A stretch of 64,000 bases of DNA from Prauserella cavernicola (GTDB lineage: Bacteria; Actinomycetota; Actinomycetes; Mycobacteriales; Pseudonocardiaceae): positions 248,001 to 312,000 of the forward strand of contig NZ_JAENJH010000006.1 in NCBI RefSeq assembly GCF_016595675.1. The letters run 5' to 3'. This document shows, piece by piece, positions 8,516 to 17,661 of this stretch. Below the pieces are notes generated by a model that ran no database searches, was not told the DNA's origin, and saw only the letters and a program-made list of their open reading frames with translations. Within the stretch, counting starts at the first letter, position 1. Every line of letters starts with the position of its first letter. The translations under genes were made by a program, and so were the position numbers.

Positions 8516-9612
8516 CGGGCACTGATGTCTCACCGGAGTCCCGGAAGCCGACGGTGGATTTCGGGTACGCCACCCGCACCGTCCGCTCGGGCTGGTTCTC
8601 CGCCCGGCTTCCGGTACGGGTGCTGGCCATGTCGGCGGCGCTGTTCATCATCTCGGGGTCCGTCGCGGTGGTCGCGATCACCTACGGGGACTATCCGCTC
8701 GGCCTGGATCAGGTGCTCGCCGCCCTTGCCGGTAGCGGGGAGCAGTTCCACAGGATGATCGTGGTCGAGTGGCGGCTCCCGGTCGCGGCCGCCGCCGTGG
8801 TCTTCGGCGCGCTCTTGGGCATCGGCGGTGCGATCTTCCAGTCCCTGACCCGTAACCCGCTGGGTTCGCCGGACGTGATCGGATTCGACGCCGGTTCCTA
8901 CACCGCCGTGGTTGTCACCATCCTCGTGCTCGGCTCGGGGAGCTACTGGTCGGTGGCCTCGGCGGCGATCATCGGCGGGCTCGGCACGGCGTTCGCGGTC
9001 TACGCCATCGCCTATCGGCGCGGAATCCAGGGATTCCGGCTCATCGTCGTCGGGATCGGTGTCTCCGCGATGCTCGGTGCGATCAACGCCTATCTGATCA
9101 CCCGTGCCGATGTCGACGACGCGATGGTCGTGGGGTTCTGGGGTGCCGGCTCCATCGCGCGGGTGTCGTGGACGAGCATGATCCCCTCACTGGTCATCGC
9201 GCTCCTGATCGTCGTCGCGGCGAGCTTGCTGTCGCCTGCGCTGCGCACACTGGAGCTCGGTGACGACGCCGCGACCACCCAGGGAGCACGTCCAGGTCTC
9301 GCGCGTCTGGCGCTCCTGACCACCGGTGTCGCCACGGTCGCACTGGTCACCGCTGCGGCCGGACCGATCGGATTCGTCGCTCTGGTCGCTCCGCAGCTGG
9401 CCAGGCGCCTGACCGGGTCGCCGGGGGTGAGCCTGCTGGCCGCATCCGGGATGGGCGCCGCGCTGCTGGCGTGTGCGCACTTGCTGTCGCTGGTGATCGC
9501 ACAGTTCTACCGCGCCATCCCCGTCGGGCTGATCACCGTGTGCCTGGGCGGCATCTACCTGGTCTGGCTGCTCATCCGCGAAGCACGCACACAGTACGGC
9601 ACCCCCCGATGA
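8512..9612 (+). CDS. FecCD-family iron-siderophore ABC permease, second subunit
   Basis: 366 residues from GTG 8512, overlapping the preceding stop by 4 bp (GTGA). It has the same permease signatures as its neighbour ('EWRLPVAAAAVVFGALLGIGGAIFQSLTRNPLGSPDVIGFDAGSYTAV', 'AAGPIGFVALVAPQLARRL') plus an extra ~35-residue cytoplasmic N-terminus. Translational coupling indicates equimolar production of the two channel halves. Confidence 0.93.
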   Translation: MTGTDVSPESRKPTVDFGYATRTVRSGWFSARLPVRVLAMSAALFIISGSVAVVAITYGDYPLGLDQVLAALAGSGEQFHRMIVVEWRLPVAAAAVVFGALLGIGGAIFQSLTRNPLGSPDVIGFDAGSYTAVVVTILVLGSGSYWSVASAAIIGGLGTAFAVYAIAYRRGIQGFRLIVVGIGVSAMLGAINAYLITRADVDDAMVVGFWGAGSIARVSWTSMIPSLVIALLIVVAASLLSPALRTLELGDDAATTQGARPGLARLALLTTGVATVALVTAAAGPIGFVALVAPQLARRLTGSPGVSLLAASGMGAALLACAHLLSLVIAQFYRAIPVGLITVCLGGIYLVWLLIREARTQYGTPR

Positions 9613-10514
9613 TCCCGAAGAGAAGCCTGATGACGACGAACGGACACCTGGACCCGCCGGACCACCCCGGCAGCTCGACCGCAGCCCATGTGGTCGTACA
9701 GGACGCGACGATCGGATACGACAGGCGCGTCGTGTCCGAGGAACTGTCGGTACACATCCCCGACCGGTCGTTCACCGCGATCATCGGCCCGAACGGGTGC
9801 GGAAAATCGACGTTGCTGCGCGCCCTCGCCCGCGTCCTCACCCCCACGAGCGGGCAGGTTCTGCTGGACGGCAAGGAGATCAGCTCGTATCGGTCCAAAG
9901 AGGTCGCTCGCCGACTCGGGCTGCTTCCGCAGCTGTCACTCGCGCCCGATGGCATCCGGGTGGCCGACCTCGTCTCGCGAGGAAGGGCGCCGTACCAGAA
10001 CTTGATCCAGCAGTGGCGTCAGTCCGATGAGGACGCCGTCGCAGCGGCGCTGGAGGCCACCCGGCTCACGGAGCTGTCCGGCCGGTTGGTCGACGAACTG
10101 TCCGGCGGGCAACGGCAACGAGTGTGGGTGGCGATGCTGCTGGCGCAGGACACCCCGATCATGCTGCTGGACGAGCCGACCACGTTCCTGGACATCGCGC
10201 ACCAGTACGAGCTGATGGAGCTGTTCCGCGGCTTGCACGACGACGGCAAGACCCTCGTCGCCGTCCTGCACGACCTGAACCAGGCCGCCCGCTACGCCGA
10301 CCACCTCATCGTCATGAGCGAAGGGCAGGTCGTCACCACCGGCAGGCCCCACGAGGTCGTCACCGCCGAACTGATCGATGAGGTCTTCGGGCTGCGCGCA
10401 CTGGTGGTGCCCGATCCGGTCGCCGGCACCCCGACCGTCGTGCCCCTCGACCCCCGCACCTCCACGGTCCACCCCGTTGAGCCGACAGAGGAGAACCAGC
10501 ATGACCGACCGTGA
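9609..10514 (+). CDS. Iron-siderophore ABC transporter ATPase
   Basis: 301 residues if started at ATG 9609, which overlaps the previous stop; ATG 9630, preceded by purine-rich GAAGAGAAG, is an alternative giving 294 residues. Walker A is GPNGCGKST, the ABC signature LSGGQRQR, Walker B IMLLDEPT and the switch His is in 'VLHDLNQAARYADH'. It matches the FepC/FhuC class. It powers uptake through the two preceding permeases. The C-terminus is extended by a Pro-rich tail. Confidence 0.93.
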   Translation: MIPKRSLMTTNGHLDPPDHPGSSTAAHVVVQDATIGYDRRVVSEELSVHIPDRSFTAIIGPNGCGKSTLLRALARVLTPTSGQVLLDGKEISSYRSKEVARRLGLLPQLSLAPDGIRVADLVSRGRAPYQNLIQQWRQSDEDAVAAALEATRLTELSGRLVDELSGGQRQRVWVAMLLAQDTPIMLLDEPTTFLDIAHQYELMELFRGLHDDGKTLVAVLHDLNQAARYADHLIVMSEGQVVTTGRPHEVVTAELIDEVFGLRALVVPDPVAGTPTVVPLDPRTSTVHPVEPTEENQHDRP

Positions 10515-11379
10515 ACCGTCCGCCGGACCGAACCTCACCGGTGAGCTCCTGCACCGTTTCCAGCCCAAGATCGTGCGCCGGGACCTGCGGGTGGCGCGGG
10601 TCGAGGAGATCACCCCTCGGTACCGACGCGTCGTGCTGACCGGTGATGTGCTGGCCGATGGGTTTCCGTTCGTGCGGTTCGCCTGCAACGACCACGTCAA
10701 GGTGTACTTCCCCCACCCACGGACGGGACAGATCGTCGCCTACCGGGAAGCCGCCGACGACAGGTGGGAAGTGGACGGTGACGGCGGTGAGCCGATCCGC
10801 CGGGACTACACCCCGCGAGCGTGGAACCCCGGTGCGTGCGAGCTGACGGTGGACTTCGTGGTGCACGAGCACGGGATCGCCGGAGCATGGGCGCGCGATG
10901 CCGAAGCCGGGGACGAGCTCGTGGTGATGGGCCCGCGAGCGAACTGGCTGCTGCCCGAGAACTACTCCCGCTACCTGGCCGCCGGCGACGAGACGGCGAT
11001 ACCCGCGATCTCGCGGCTCATCGAGGAGGCTCCGTCGGGTACGCGGGTGACAGCCGTGATCGAGGTTGCCGACGCGGCCGAGGAGCAGCACCTCGTCCCG
11101 GCAGCCGGAGTCGGACTGGAGCTGCGTTGGGTGCACCGCGACACCGCCACCGTCGGCGCGGGTCACGGCAGCGCGCTGGAGGCCGCGGTGCGGCGGTGTG
11201 AGCTACCCGATGACACCGGTGAGCTGTACGTCTTCGCGGCGGGGGAGGCAGGCGCGATGAAGCCGATCCGCCGGTACTTCAGACGGGAACTCGAGCTGCC
11301 CAAGCGCCAGCTCAACGTCGACGGGTACTGGAAGCGCGGCACCGCCGATCACGACCACCACACCGACGACGAGGACTGA
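10501..11379 (+). CDS. Siderophore-interacting protein (FAD-binding ferric-siderophore reductase)
   Basis: 292 residues from ATG 10501, with GAGGAG 7 bp upstream and a 14-bp overlap with the ATPase gene. The FAD-binding RxYT motif is in 'RRDYTPRAW', the NAD(P)H-binding half contains 'AGDETAIPAISRLIEE', and the end 'EAGAMKPIRRYFRRELELPKRQLNVDGYWKRGTADH' is diagnostic of ViuB/SIP proteins. It would release iron from the imported complex by reduction in the cytosol. Last gene of the iron operon. Confidence 0.93.
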   Translation: MTDREPSAGPNLTGELLHRFQPKIVRRDLRVARVEEITPRYRRVVLTGDVLADGFPFVRFACNDHVKVYFPHPRTGQIVAYREAADDRWEVDGDGGEPIRRDYTPRAWNPGACELTVDFVVHEHGIAGAWARDAEAGDELVVMGPRANWLLPENYSRYLAAGDETAIPAISRLIEEAPSGTRVTAVIEVADAAEEQHLVPAAGVGLELRWVHRDTATVGAGHGSALEAAVRRCELPDDTGELYVFAAGEAGAMKPIRRYFRRELELPKRQLNVDGYWKRGTADHDHHTDDED

Positions 11380-11554
11380 TCCGCGACAGCCCTGCCGGGG
11401 CGTGATCCAGGAGGCTGACGCACCGCGAGGGTCTCCGGCCAAGACGTTCGCCTGGGTTCTCCCGGTTTCCGCGACGAAGGGCTCCGCGCCGTGCTGCGAG
11501 CCCGGGAGGAACGCCTGGTGACGGACGCGGCGCGCCGAGGTTGTCCAGATTACT

Positions 11555-12151
11555 GTGGCTGGAGTGACCTCCGAGTTGCTGCACCGCGCTCTGACCGACG
11601 ATCCGGCTCTGCGCCCGCTGCCGACCCGCGCGAGGCGCCTGCTCGAGGAACTTCAGGCTCCGCCCCGTTTGGCCGCGCACCTGCGAGCGGTTCACGATGT
11701 GGCTTGCCAGCTGGCTGACTGGCTCCAGCGGCACTGTCCGGGCCTTGAACTCGACCGCGAGGCTGTGGCGTTCGGCGCGGCGGTTCACGACATCGGGAAA
11801 GTCTTGTACCCCAGCGAGTTGTCCGGGCCCGGCTCGGCTCATGAGGAAGCGGGCTACGAACTGTTGCTGGCACACGGAGTCGAGAGCGAACTCGCGCGGT
11901 TCGCTCGCACGCACGCCGCGTGGACGGCTGACGACGTGGGCACGGAAGACCTGGTGGTCAGCCTGGCCGACAAGGTATGGAAGGGCAAACGCGTCGCGGA
12001 GCTGGAGAACCTGGTGACCGCGAGCCTGGCGACGGCCGGCGGACAGCAACCCTGGGAGGTGTTCCTGGCGCTGGACGACATCCTCGATCGCATCGCGGCG
12101 GACGCCGACTCCAGGCTTGCCTTCCAGGCCGGCTATCCGGTCGCGGTGTGA
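11555..12151 (+). CDS. HD-domain protein (predicted metal-dependent phosphohydrolase)
   Basis: 198 residues with a conserved HD pair in 'AFGAAVHDIGKVLYP' and supporting residues 'HEEAGYELLLAHGV' and 'FARTHAAW', consistent with a single HD fold that hydrolyses a phosphomonoester or nucleotide. GTG 11555 and GTG 11564 are both possible; neither has a strong ribosome site. The gene is monocistronic and ends inside a terminator hairpin. The preceding 11380-11554 gap shows nothing recognisable. Confidence 0.72.
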   Translation: MAGVTSELLHRALTDDPALRPLPTRARRLLEELQAPPRLAAHLRAVHDVACQLADWLQRHCPGLELDREAVAFGAAVHDIGKVLYPSELSGPGSAHEEAGYELLLAHGVESELARFARTHAAWTADDVGTEDLVVSLADKVWKGKRVAELENLVTASLATAGGQQPWEVFLALDDILDRIAADADSRLAFQAGYPVAV

Positions 12152-12161
12152 CCGGATAGCC
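12131..12161. terminator. Bidirectional terminator hairpin (HD gene / TRAP operon)
   Basis: Perfect 12-bp stem GGCTATCCGGTC / GACCGGATAGCC with a 7-nt loop. The stop codon of the HD gene lies inside the loop-proximal part. It also stands just downstream of the end of the minus-strand TRAP operon (stop at 12181). Confidence 0.7.
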
Positions 12162-12180
12162 CGCTGTCGGCACGTCCTTC

Positions 12181-13656
12181 TCAGCTCGCATTGCCCAGCG
12201 ACGGCAGCCACGTGGCGATGTCCGGCACCAGGATCAGCAGGATCGCGTACGCGATACAGAGGGGGAGGAAGAAGAGCGCGGCCATGAAGACGTCGCCGAT
12301 CGTGATCTTCTGTCCCTGGCTCACCTCGGGATCACGCACGATGCCTGCGATGATGAACGCGACGATCCCGACCGGTGGCGTGATCACCGCCAGTTCGCCC
12401 ATGAAGACCGCGAACACGCCGAACCAGAGCACCGAGATGTCCAGCGCCTCCAGCGTCGGCAGCAGCACCGGCACGGTGAGCAACAACAGAGCCATGCCCT
12501 CGAGGAACGTCCCGAGCGCGAGGTAGACCACGATCATCAGCAGCAGGAACCCGGTGGCCCCGAGCCCGGCACTCACGACCCAGTCCGTGAACACCGACGC
12601 GATCCTGGTGACGGCGAGCAGGCGGGTCAGCACCTCGGCGCCGAGCAGCAGGAAGAAGATCGTCCCCACCGCCGCGAGGGTGCCGATGGCCGCCTGACCC
12701 ACCGCCCTGACGGCGCCGTCGCCCCGGCGCTTCCAGAGCGTGAGCAGCAGCGCGCCCAGCGCACCGGCGGCTCCCGCCTCGGTGGCGGTGAAGATCCCGC
12801 CGAACATCCCGCCGATGACGATCGCGATGAGGGCGGGCACCGGCCAGACCACCCGCAGGGTCCGGCCACGCTCGGCCCACGACGTCCGCGGCCGGGCGCG
12901 GCCCGTGCCCACCAGGCTCGGGCGCAGCAGCGCGAGCCCCACGAGGGTCGCTGCGCAGATCACCGCGATGAGGATCCCCGGCACGATCCCGGCCAGCAGC
13001 TGGGGCCCGATCGGCGACTCCGAGATCCCGGCGTAGACGACCAGCAGGATGCTCGGTGGCACCAGCTGGCCGGGCAGCCCGGCCACGATGACGGAGCCGA
13101 TCGCCATGCGCTTGTGGTAGCCGGCCTTCAGCATCTCGGGGATGCCGATGCGCGCGAGTGCGTAGGTCGTGCCCGCGGTCGACCCGCTGACCGCCGACAG
13201 GCCCGCGCCCGCGGCGGTGGTCCCGACGCCGAGGCCACCGGGCAGCCAGCTCAGCCACTGCTTGCCCGCGTCGTAGAGCTGCTCGGTGATCCCGCTGCGC
13301 CACAACAGCAGTCCCATGAAGACGAACATCGGGATCACCGACATCGTCCACTCGGCGACGCTGTCGTAGGGCAGGGTCAGCAGCACGTTCTCCAACGCCA
13401 GCGGCCCGCTGACGGCGACGAGCCCGGCCATGGCGGGCAGCGCCAGCGCCAGTCCGATGTGCATGTTGAGAAAGATCAGCACGAGCATCGCCGCGATGGC
13501 GCACACGCCGATCATCTCCCGGCTCATGCCGGGCACGAACATCACGGCGAGCGCCGCGGCGAGGATGGCGCCGCCGACGACGAGGACGGGCGCGCTGCGG
13601 CGCTCCCGCGCGGGTGTCCCAGTGGGCGACGGTGCCTCGGTCGCGGGGGTGGTCAT
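12181..13656 (-). CDS. TRAP transporter large permease (DctM-type)
   Basis: 491 residues from ATG 13656, overlapping the small-subunit stop (ATGA). About 12-13 hydrophobic segments are evident, with family stretches 'GLLLWRSGITEQLYDAGKQWLSWLPGGLGVGTTAAGAGLSAVSGSTAGTTYALARIGIPEMLKAGYHKRMAIGSVIVAG' and 'TATEAGAAGAL'. It couples sodium to import of the substrate delivered by the binding protein. It is the last gene of the nine-gene minus-strand operon. Confidence 0.92.
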   Translation of the reverse strand: MTTPATEAPSPTGTPARERRSAPVLVVGGAILAAALAVMFVPGMSREMIGVCAIAAMLVLIFLNMHIGLALALPAMAGLVAVSGPLALENVLLTLPYDSVAEWTMSVIPMFVFMGLLLWRSGITEQLYDAGKQWLSWLPGGLGVGTTAAGAGLSAVSGSTAGTTYALARIGIPEMLKAGYHKRMAIGSVIVAGLPGQLVPPSILLVVYAGISESPIGPQLLAGIVPGILIAVICAATLVGLALLRPSLVGTGRARPRTSWAERGRTLRVVWPVPALIAIVIGGMFGGIFTATEAGAAGALGALLLTLWKRRGDGAVRAVGQAAIGTLAAVGTIFFLLLGAEVLTRLLAVTRIASVFTDWVVSAGLGATGFLLLMIVVYLALGTFLEGMALLLLTVPVLLPTLEALDISVLWFGVFAVFMGELAVITPPVGIVAFIIAGIVRDPEVSQGQKITIGDVFMAALFFLPLCIAYAILLILVPDIATWLPSLGNAS

Positions 13657-14162
13657 CGCTCGTCCTCCGTCCGGGCCGGGGCCTGCCGCGCAGCGGTCCT
13701 GAGCTGGATCAGGTAGAGAACCGCGAGCAGTCCGAAGGCCACCGGCACCAGGAAGGTCACCGGCCAGATGATCAGCGGGGAGGCGCCGGCGGTCAGTTCG
13801 AGCCCGGCGTTGTGCCAGGCCTCCTGCAGGCCGTACCACGCGTAGGCGGCGCACACGACGGCCGCGACGAGGTACAGCGCGACCCGCACGATCCGCTGGG
13901 TCCGCGGGGTCAGGCGGTCGAACAACAGCGGAGCCGAGAGGTGCTCGGCCCGCCGGGCCGCCGCGACGAACCCGACCAGCGCGATGATCGGCATGTACCA
14001 GTAGGTGGTGATCTCCAGCGTTTCCGGCAGGGACTGTCCGGTGATCGTGCGCGACAACGCGTTCGCGACCACGTGCAGCACCATGACGACGAGGACCACC
14101 GCGGCGGGGATCTCGAGCAGCACCCGCACGAACGGAAGCGGTTCCCTGGCCGGGGCGCTCAT
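13653..14162 (-). CDS. TRAP transporter small permease (DctQ-type)
   Basis: 169 residues with four hydrophobic segments and the DctQ-like pattern 'VVANALSRTITGQSLPETLEITTYWYMPIIALVGFVAAARRAEHLSAPLLFDRLTPRTQR'. It overlaps the genes on both sides by 4 bp, so P, Q and M subunits are translationally coupled. Confidence 0.9.
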   Translation of the reverse strand: MSAPAREPLPFVRVLLEIPAAVVLVVMVLHVVANALSRTITGQSLPETLEITTYWYMPIIALVGFVAAARRAEHLSAPLLFDRLTPRTQRIVRVALYLVAAVVCAAYAWYGLQEAWHNAGLELTAGASPLIIWPVTFLVPVAFGLLAVLYLIQLRTAARQAPARTEDER

Positions 14163-15475
14163 GCCGGTGCTCCCGGGCGGTCCTCGCGCAGCACCTCGGA
14201 GAAGAGCCGGTCGACAAAGGGACTCACGTCGATCGACCCGGGTTCGTACTCGGCGGCGAAGTCGGCGTAGCCCGGTTTCCCGTCGCGGTAGCCCATCTCC
14301 TCGGTGATCCGGCCCCAGCGCTCGACCGCACCGGCCAGGGCGTCGACCATCCCGTCGGGATCGCTCACCTTGTCGTTGTGCCGCGTCTGCTCCCGGATCC
14401 GGTCGTTGGCCTCCGTCAGTGCCGCCTCGGCGTCCGCGGACAGGTCCACGACGTCACCGCCCGACGACTCGACCTGCTGGAGTGCCGACTTGAACGACTC
14501 GAGGCCGCTCTCGAGGCTCGCCTCGTAGAACACGTCGAGCCGGTCGAACATCAGCTGCTGCGCGGCGAGCGGGAGTGAGGACCACATCGCGGTGCTCACC
14601 CCGAACACGGCTCCGGACACCTGGAACCCGGTCTCGTCGTCGATCACCAGGTACGGCGCCGCCGGGATGTAGCCCTGGAGTCCCGCGACCGTGAGACTCG
14701 CCGTGGCGCACTGCACGACGCCGCGTTCGAGGCCCTCGAACAGCTCACCGTAGGTCAGCGAGGTCGGCGCCCCGCCCAGCGCCTCGACCTGCGTGTTCTG
14801 GGTGCGTGCGATCGTCGCCACCGCGGCGCCCGCGAAGCTCGCCAGATCGTTCCTCGGCGTGGTGCACAGCATTCCGGTCGCACCGGAGCTGAACGCCGGT
14901 GCGAGCACGGTGATGCCGCGGGCGGCGAACTCCTCGGTGGTCTCGGGAACCCGGCTCGACGCCTCCAGGTACGCGCCGTGGAACTGGAGGAACCCGTCGA
15001 CCGGGGTCTGCCTGCCGACGAAGGCCATGTCCCACAGCGCCGCGTGCGCGGGATAGCGCGACGGCTCGCTGCTGGGGGTGATCGAGCCGAGGTCCAGCCT
15101 GCCGTCGGCGAGTGCGTCGTCGACGTCGGCCGAGGAGGCGATGGCGTTGCTGAACGCGATGTCCACCGAGATCCGTCCGCCGGACCAGTCCTCGAGTGCG
15201 GCGGCGTAGGCCTCGAACCGCCGTCCGACGGCCGCGCCCTGGGTGGCCGAGCTCTGCAGCGTCAGCGTCACCGGCTCCATGTCGGCCAGCGCCGCACGAT
15301 AGTCCTGTTTGGATGTTCCAAAAGGGACACCGGGCCCGCCCGCCGAGCGGGCTTCGGCTCCCTGGCCCCTCGTCGCGCACCCGGTCAGACCGAGTACGAC
15401 GACGCACAGCGCCGCGGTGAGCAGGTGGAGGGCGGGTCGGCGGTGCGGGGAGCCGCCGGGACGGTGGGTTCGCAT
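14159..15475 (-). CDS. TRAP transporter substrate-binding lipoprotein (DctP-type)
   Basis: 438 residues. The N-terminus carries a basic region, a hydrophobic stretch and the lipobox LTGC, so the binding protein is membrane-anchored rather than free, as expected in a Gram-positive. DctP-fold segments include 'RFEAYAAALEDWSGGRISVDIAFSNAI' and 'SLTYGELFEGLERGVVQCATASL'. TRAP systems import organic acids and some alicyclic or aromatic acids. Its operon suggests the substrate is the feedstock of the BVMO pathway (inference). Confidence 0.9.
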   Translation of the reverse strand: MRTHRPGGSPHRRPALHLLTAALCVVVLGLTGCATRGQGAEARSAGGPGVPFGTSKQDYRAALADMEPVTLTLQSSATQGAAVGRRFEAYAAALEDWSGGRISVDIAFSNAIASSADVDDALADGRLDLGSITPSSEPSRYPAHAALWDMAFVGRQTPVDGFLQFHGAYLEASSRVPETTEEFAARGITVLAPAFSSGATGMLCTTPRNDLASFAGAAVATIARTQNTQVEALGGAPTSLTYGELFEGLERGVVQCATASLTVAGLQGYIPAAPYLVIDDETGFQVSGAVFGVSTAMWSSLPLAAQQLMFDRLDVFYEASLESGLESFKSALQQVESSGGDVVDLSADAEAALTEANDRIREQTRHNDKVSDPDGMVDALAGAVERWGRITEEMGYRDGKPGYADFAAEYEPGSIDVSPFVDRLFSEVLREDRPGAPA

Positions 15476-15529
15476 GACACCTCTTCGTCGAAGTGGGGGA
15501 CGCGCGGAGCTGAGGTCAGGGAGTCGGGG

Positions 15530-16072
15530 TCATTCGGGCTGCCGTTCGTGGTCGAGGAACTCCACCCAGCCGGGCAGCGACTCGGGCAGGTCGGCAGCTC
15601 CGGCGGGGCGGCCCGGCCAGCGGGCCCGGCTGCCGTCCGGGGTGAGTGTGTGGAGCTCGCCGGCTGGGCAGGCGTAGTACATCCGGCTGAGACGACGGGC
15701 GAAGCGCCAGCCGTCCGGCTCCCGCCGGTAGGTGTCGGAGTACCGGTGGGCGATCACGAACAGCCCGTCGGGCCGGACGATCTCGGAGCGTGCGACGACC
15801 CGCCCGCTCGCGTGGTCGGTGTGCAGCTCGTCGAGGACCAGCCGGTGCGCGAGGTGCACGGTGGGGTGGGGGCCGAGCCGGTCGCGGTAGGTGCGCAGCA
15901 ACGCGGCGCGGCCCCGCACCGGACCGCCGACGGAGTCGAAGATCCCGTCGTCGGTGTAGCAGTCCGCGAGCGCGTCGAGGTCCCGGTCGTCGCAGGCCAG
16001 CGCGTAACGGCCGATCAGGTCCTCGAGGTTCTGCCGCGCCTCGAGCCGGTCCAGTCGCTGTTCGACGGTCAT
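15530..16072 (-). CDS. SnoaL-like / nuclear-transport-factor-2-fold protein
   Basis: 180 residues from ATG 16072, which overlaps the monooxygenase stop (ATGA). The NTF2/SnoaL cone is seen in 'NLEDLIGRYALACDDRDLDALADCYTDDGIFDSVGGPVRGRAALLRTYRDRLG' and 'SDTYRREPDGWRFARRL'. Members act as dehydratases, isomerases or small subunits of ring hydroxylases, and many are catalytically uncharacterised. The tight coupling to a BVMO suggests it works on the oxygenation product, for example on a lactone or enol (inference). Confidence 0.82.
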   Translation of the reverse strand: MTVEQRLDRLEARQNLEDLIGRYALACDDRDLDALADCYTDDGIFDSVGGPVRGRAALLRTYRDRLGPHPTVHLAHRLVLDELHTDHASGRVVARSEIVRPDGLFVIAHRYSDTYRREPDGWRFARRLSRMYYACPAGELHTLTPDGSRARWPGRPAGAADLPESLPGWVEFLDHERQPE

Positions 16073-17661
16073 GACGCGAACCGGAATCCGGGATAGCCGT
16101 CCGCGGCGACCCGCTCGCAGTGCTGCCGGTAGGTGCCGACACCGCCCACGTAGGGCATGAACACCCTCGGCTTGCCGGGCACGTTCGCGCCCAGGTACCA
16201 GGAGTTGCCACGCGGGAAGAGCGTCCGGGCGGACAGTTCGTTCACGTGCTCCACCCAGGCGTCCTCGGCCGCGACGTCCGCCTCGACCACCGGCCTGCCG
16301 GTCTCCGCGGCGTGGCGCAGCAGGTCCGTGATCCAGTCCACGTGCTGCTCGATGGAGACGACCATGTTGCTCAGCACCGATGGGCTGCCCGGTCCGGTCA
16401 CGAGGAAGAGGTTGGGAAAGCCCGCTGTCATCACGCCGAGCAGGGTGCGCGGCCCGGCGTGCCACTTCTCCCGCAGCGTCGGGCCCGTACCGCGGATGTC
16501 CACGGCGAGCACGGCGCCGGTCATCGCATCGAACCCGGTGGCGAGCACGAGCGTGTCCAGCTCGTGCAGGCCCCTGCCGGTCCGCACGCCGCGCTGTTCG
16601 ATCAGGGAGATCGGGTTCGCGCGCAGGTCCACGAGCGACACGTTCGCGCGGTTGTAGGTGGCGTAGTAGCCCGTGTCCACCGTGACCCGCTTCGCGCCGA
16701 TCGGGTAGCCGCGGGGTTGCAGCGCGGCGGCCGTGTCGGGGTCGGCCACGATGTCGGCGATCTTGCCGCGCACGAAGTCCGCCGCCGTCTCGTTGGCGCG
16801 CTCGTCGTCGAGCAGGTCCCGGAACGCGCCGATGAAGCCACCGCCGCCCGCCTGCCAGCGCTGCTCGTACTCCTTCTCGCGCTCGTCGGCGGTGACCTCC
16901 AGCGCGGACTTCTCGCCCCACGCCCGGAGCTGTCCGTTGCGGCTGTAGCGGGCCCGCCTGCGACGCTCGGGATAGGTCCGCTTGAGCTCGGCGAGCGCGG
17001 CTGGGTCGAGCGGCTGGTTCACCGCGGGCAGGCTGAACGTGGGCGTGCGCTGGAAGACCGTGAGGTGCGCGGCCTGCTTCGCGAGCAGTGGGATCGCCTG
17101 GGTTCCCGACGATCCGGTGCCGATCACCCCGACCCGCCTGCCGGTGAGATCGACCCCGTCGCGGGGCCAGCGCGCGGTGTGCAGCAGCTGCCCGGAGAAC
17201 TCGGCCAGCCCGGGGATGTCCGGGTCGCGCGGTTCCGACAGGTTGCCGGAGGCCATCACCAGGTAGCGCGCCCGCACTGTCAGGCCGTCCTCGGTGCGCA
17301 CCGTCCAGTGCCAGCCGGAGAACCGCGCGTCCTCGACCGTGGAGGAGAAGCGGATGTCGCGGCGCAGATCGAAGCGCTCGGCCACGTGCTCCAGGTAGCG
17401 CAGGATCTCCGGCTGCGCCGCGTAGCGCTCGGTCCACTGCCAGTCCTGTTCCAGCCCGGCGGAGAACGAGTACGAGTAGTCGACGCTCTCCACATCGCAG
17501 CGCGCGCCCGGGTACCGGTTCCAGTACCAGGTGCCGCCCACGTCGTCGCCGCGTTCGAGGACCAGCACCCGCCAGCCCGCCTCGCGGAGCCGGTGCAGCG
17601 CGTAGAGCCCGCCGAACCCGGCGCCGACCACCACGACGTCACGCTCCAGCGGCGCTGTCAC
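16069..17661 (-). CDS. Type I Baeyer-Villiger-type flavin monooxygenase
   Basis: 530 residues from GTG 17661. Two Rossmann motifs, GAGFGG (13-18) and GTGSSG (181-186), flank the BVMO fingerprint FxGxxxHxxxWP at residues 155-166 (FSGQLLHTARWP). 'GGTWYWNRYPGARCD' and 'LTVFQRTPTFSLP' place it with cyclohexanone/cyclic-ketone and steroid monooxygenases, and its length is usual for them. It inserts oxygen next to a ketone using NADPH, FAD and O2, giving an ester or lactone. The alcohol and aldehyde dehydrogenases in the operon would supply the ketone and oxidise the product. No lactonase is in the operon itself. Confidence 0.92.
   Translation of the reverse strand: MTAPLERDVVVVGAGFGGLYALHRLREAGWRVLVLERGDDVGGTWYWNRYPGARCDVESVDYSYSFSAGLEQDWQWTERYAAQPEILRYLEHVAERFDLRRDIRFSSTVEDARFSGWHWTVRTEDGLTVRARYLVMASGNLSEPRDPDIPGLAEFSGQLLHTARWPRDGVDLTGRRVGVIGTGSSGTQAIPLLAKQAAHLTVFQRTPTFSLPAVNQPLDPAALAELKRTYPERRRRARYSRNGQLRAWGEKSALEVTADEREKEYEQRWQAGGGGFIGAFRDLLDDERANETAADFVRGKIADIVADPDTAAALQPRGYPIGAKRVTVDTGYYATYNRANVSLVDLRANPISLIEQRGVRTGRGLHELDTLVLATGFDAMTGAVLAVDIRGTGPTLREKWHAGPRTLLGVMTAGFPNLFLVTGPGSPSVLSNMVVSIEQHVDWITDLLRHAAETGRPVVEADVAAEDAWVEHVNELSARTLFPRGNSWYLGANVPGKPRVFMPYVGGVGTYRQHCERVAADGYPGFRFAS

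Noticed and set aside
13114-14270. Plus-strand frames of 200-218 codons opposite the TRAP genes
   Set aside because: They are shadows of the minus-strand permease genes, with no ribosome site and repetitive charged composition.
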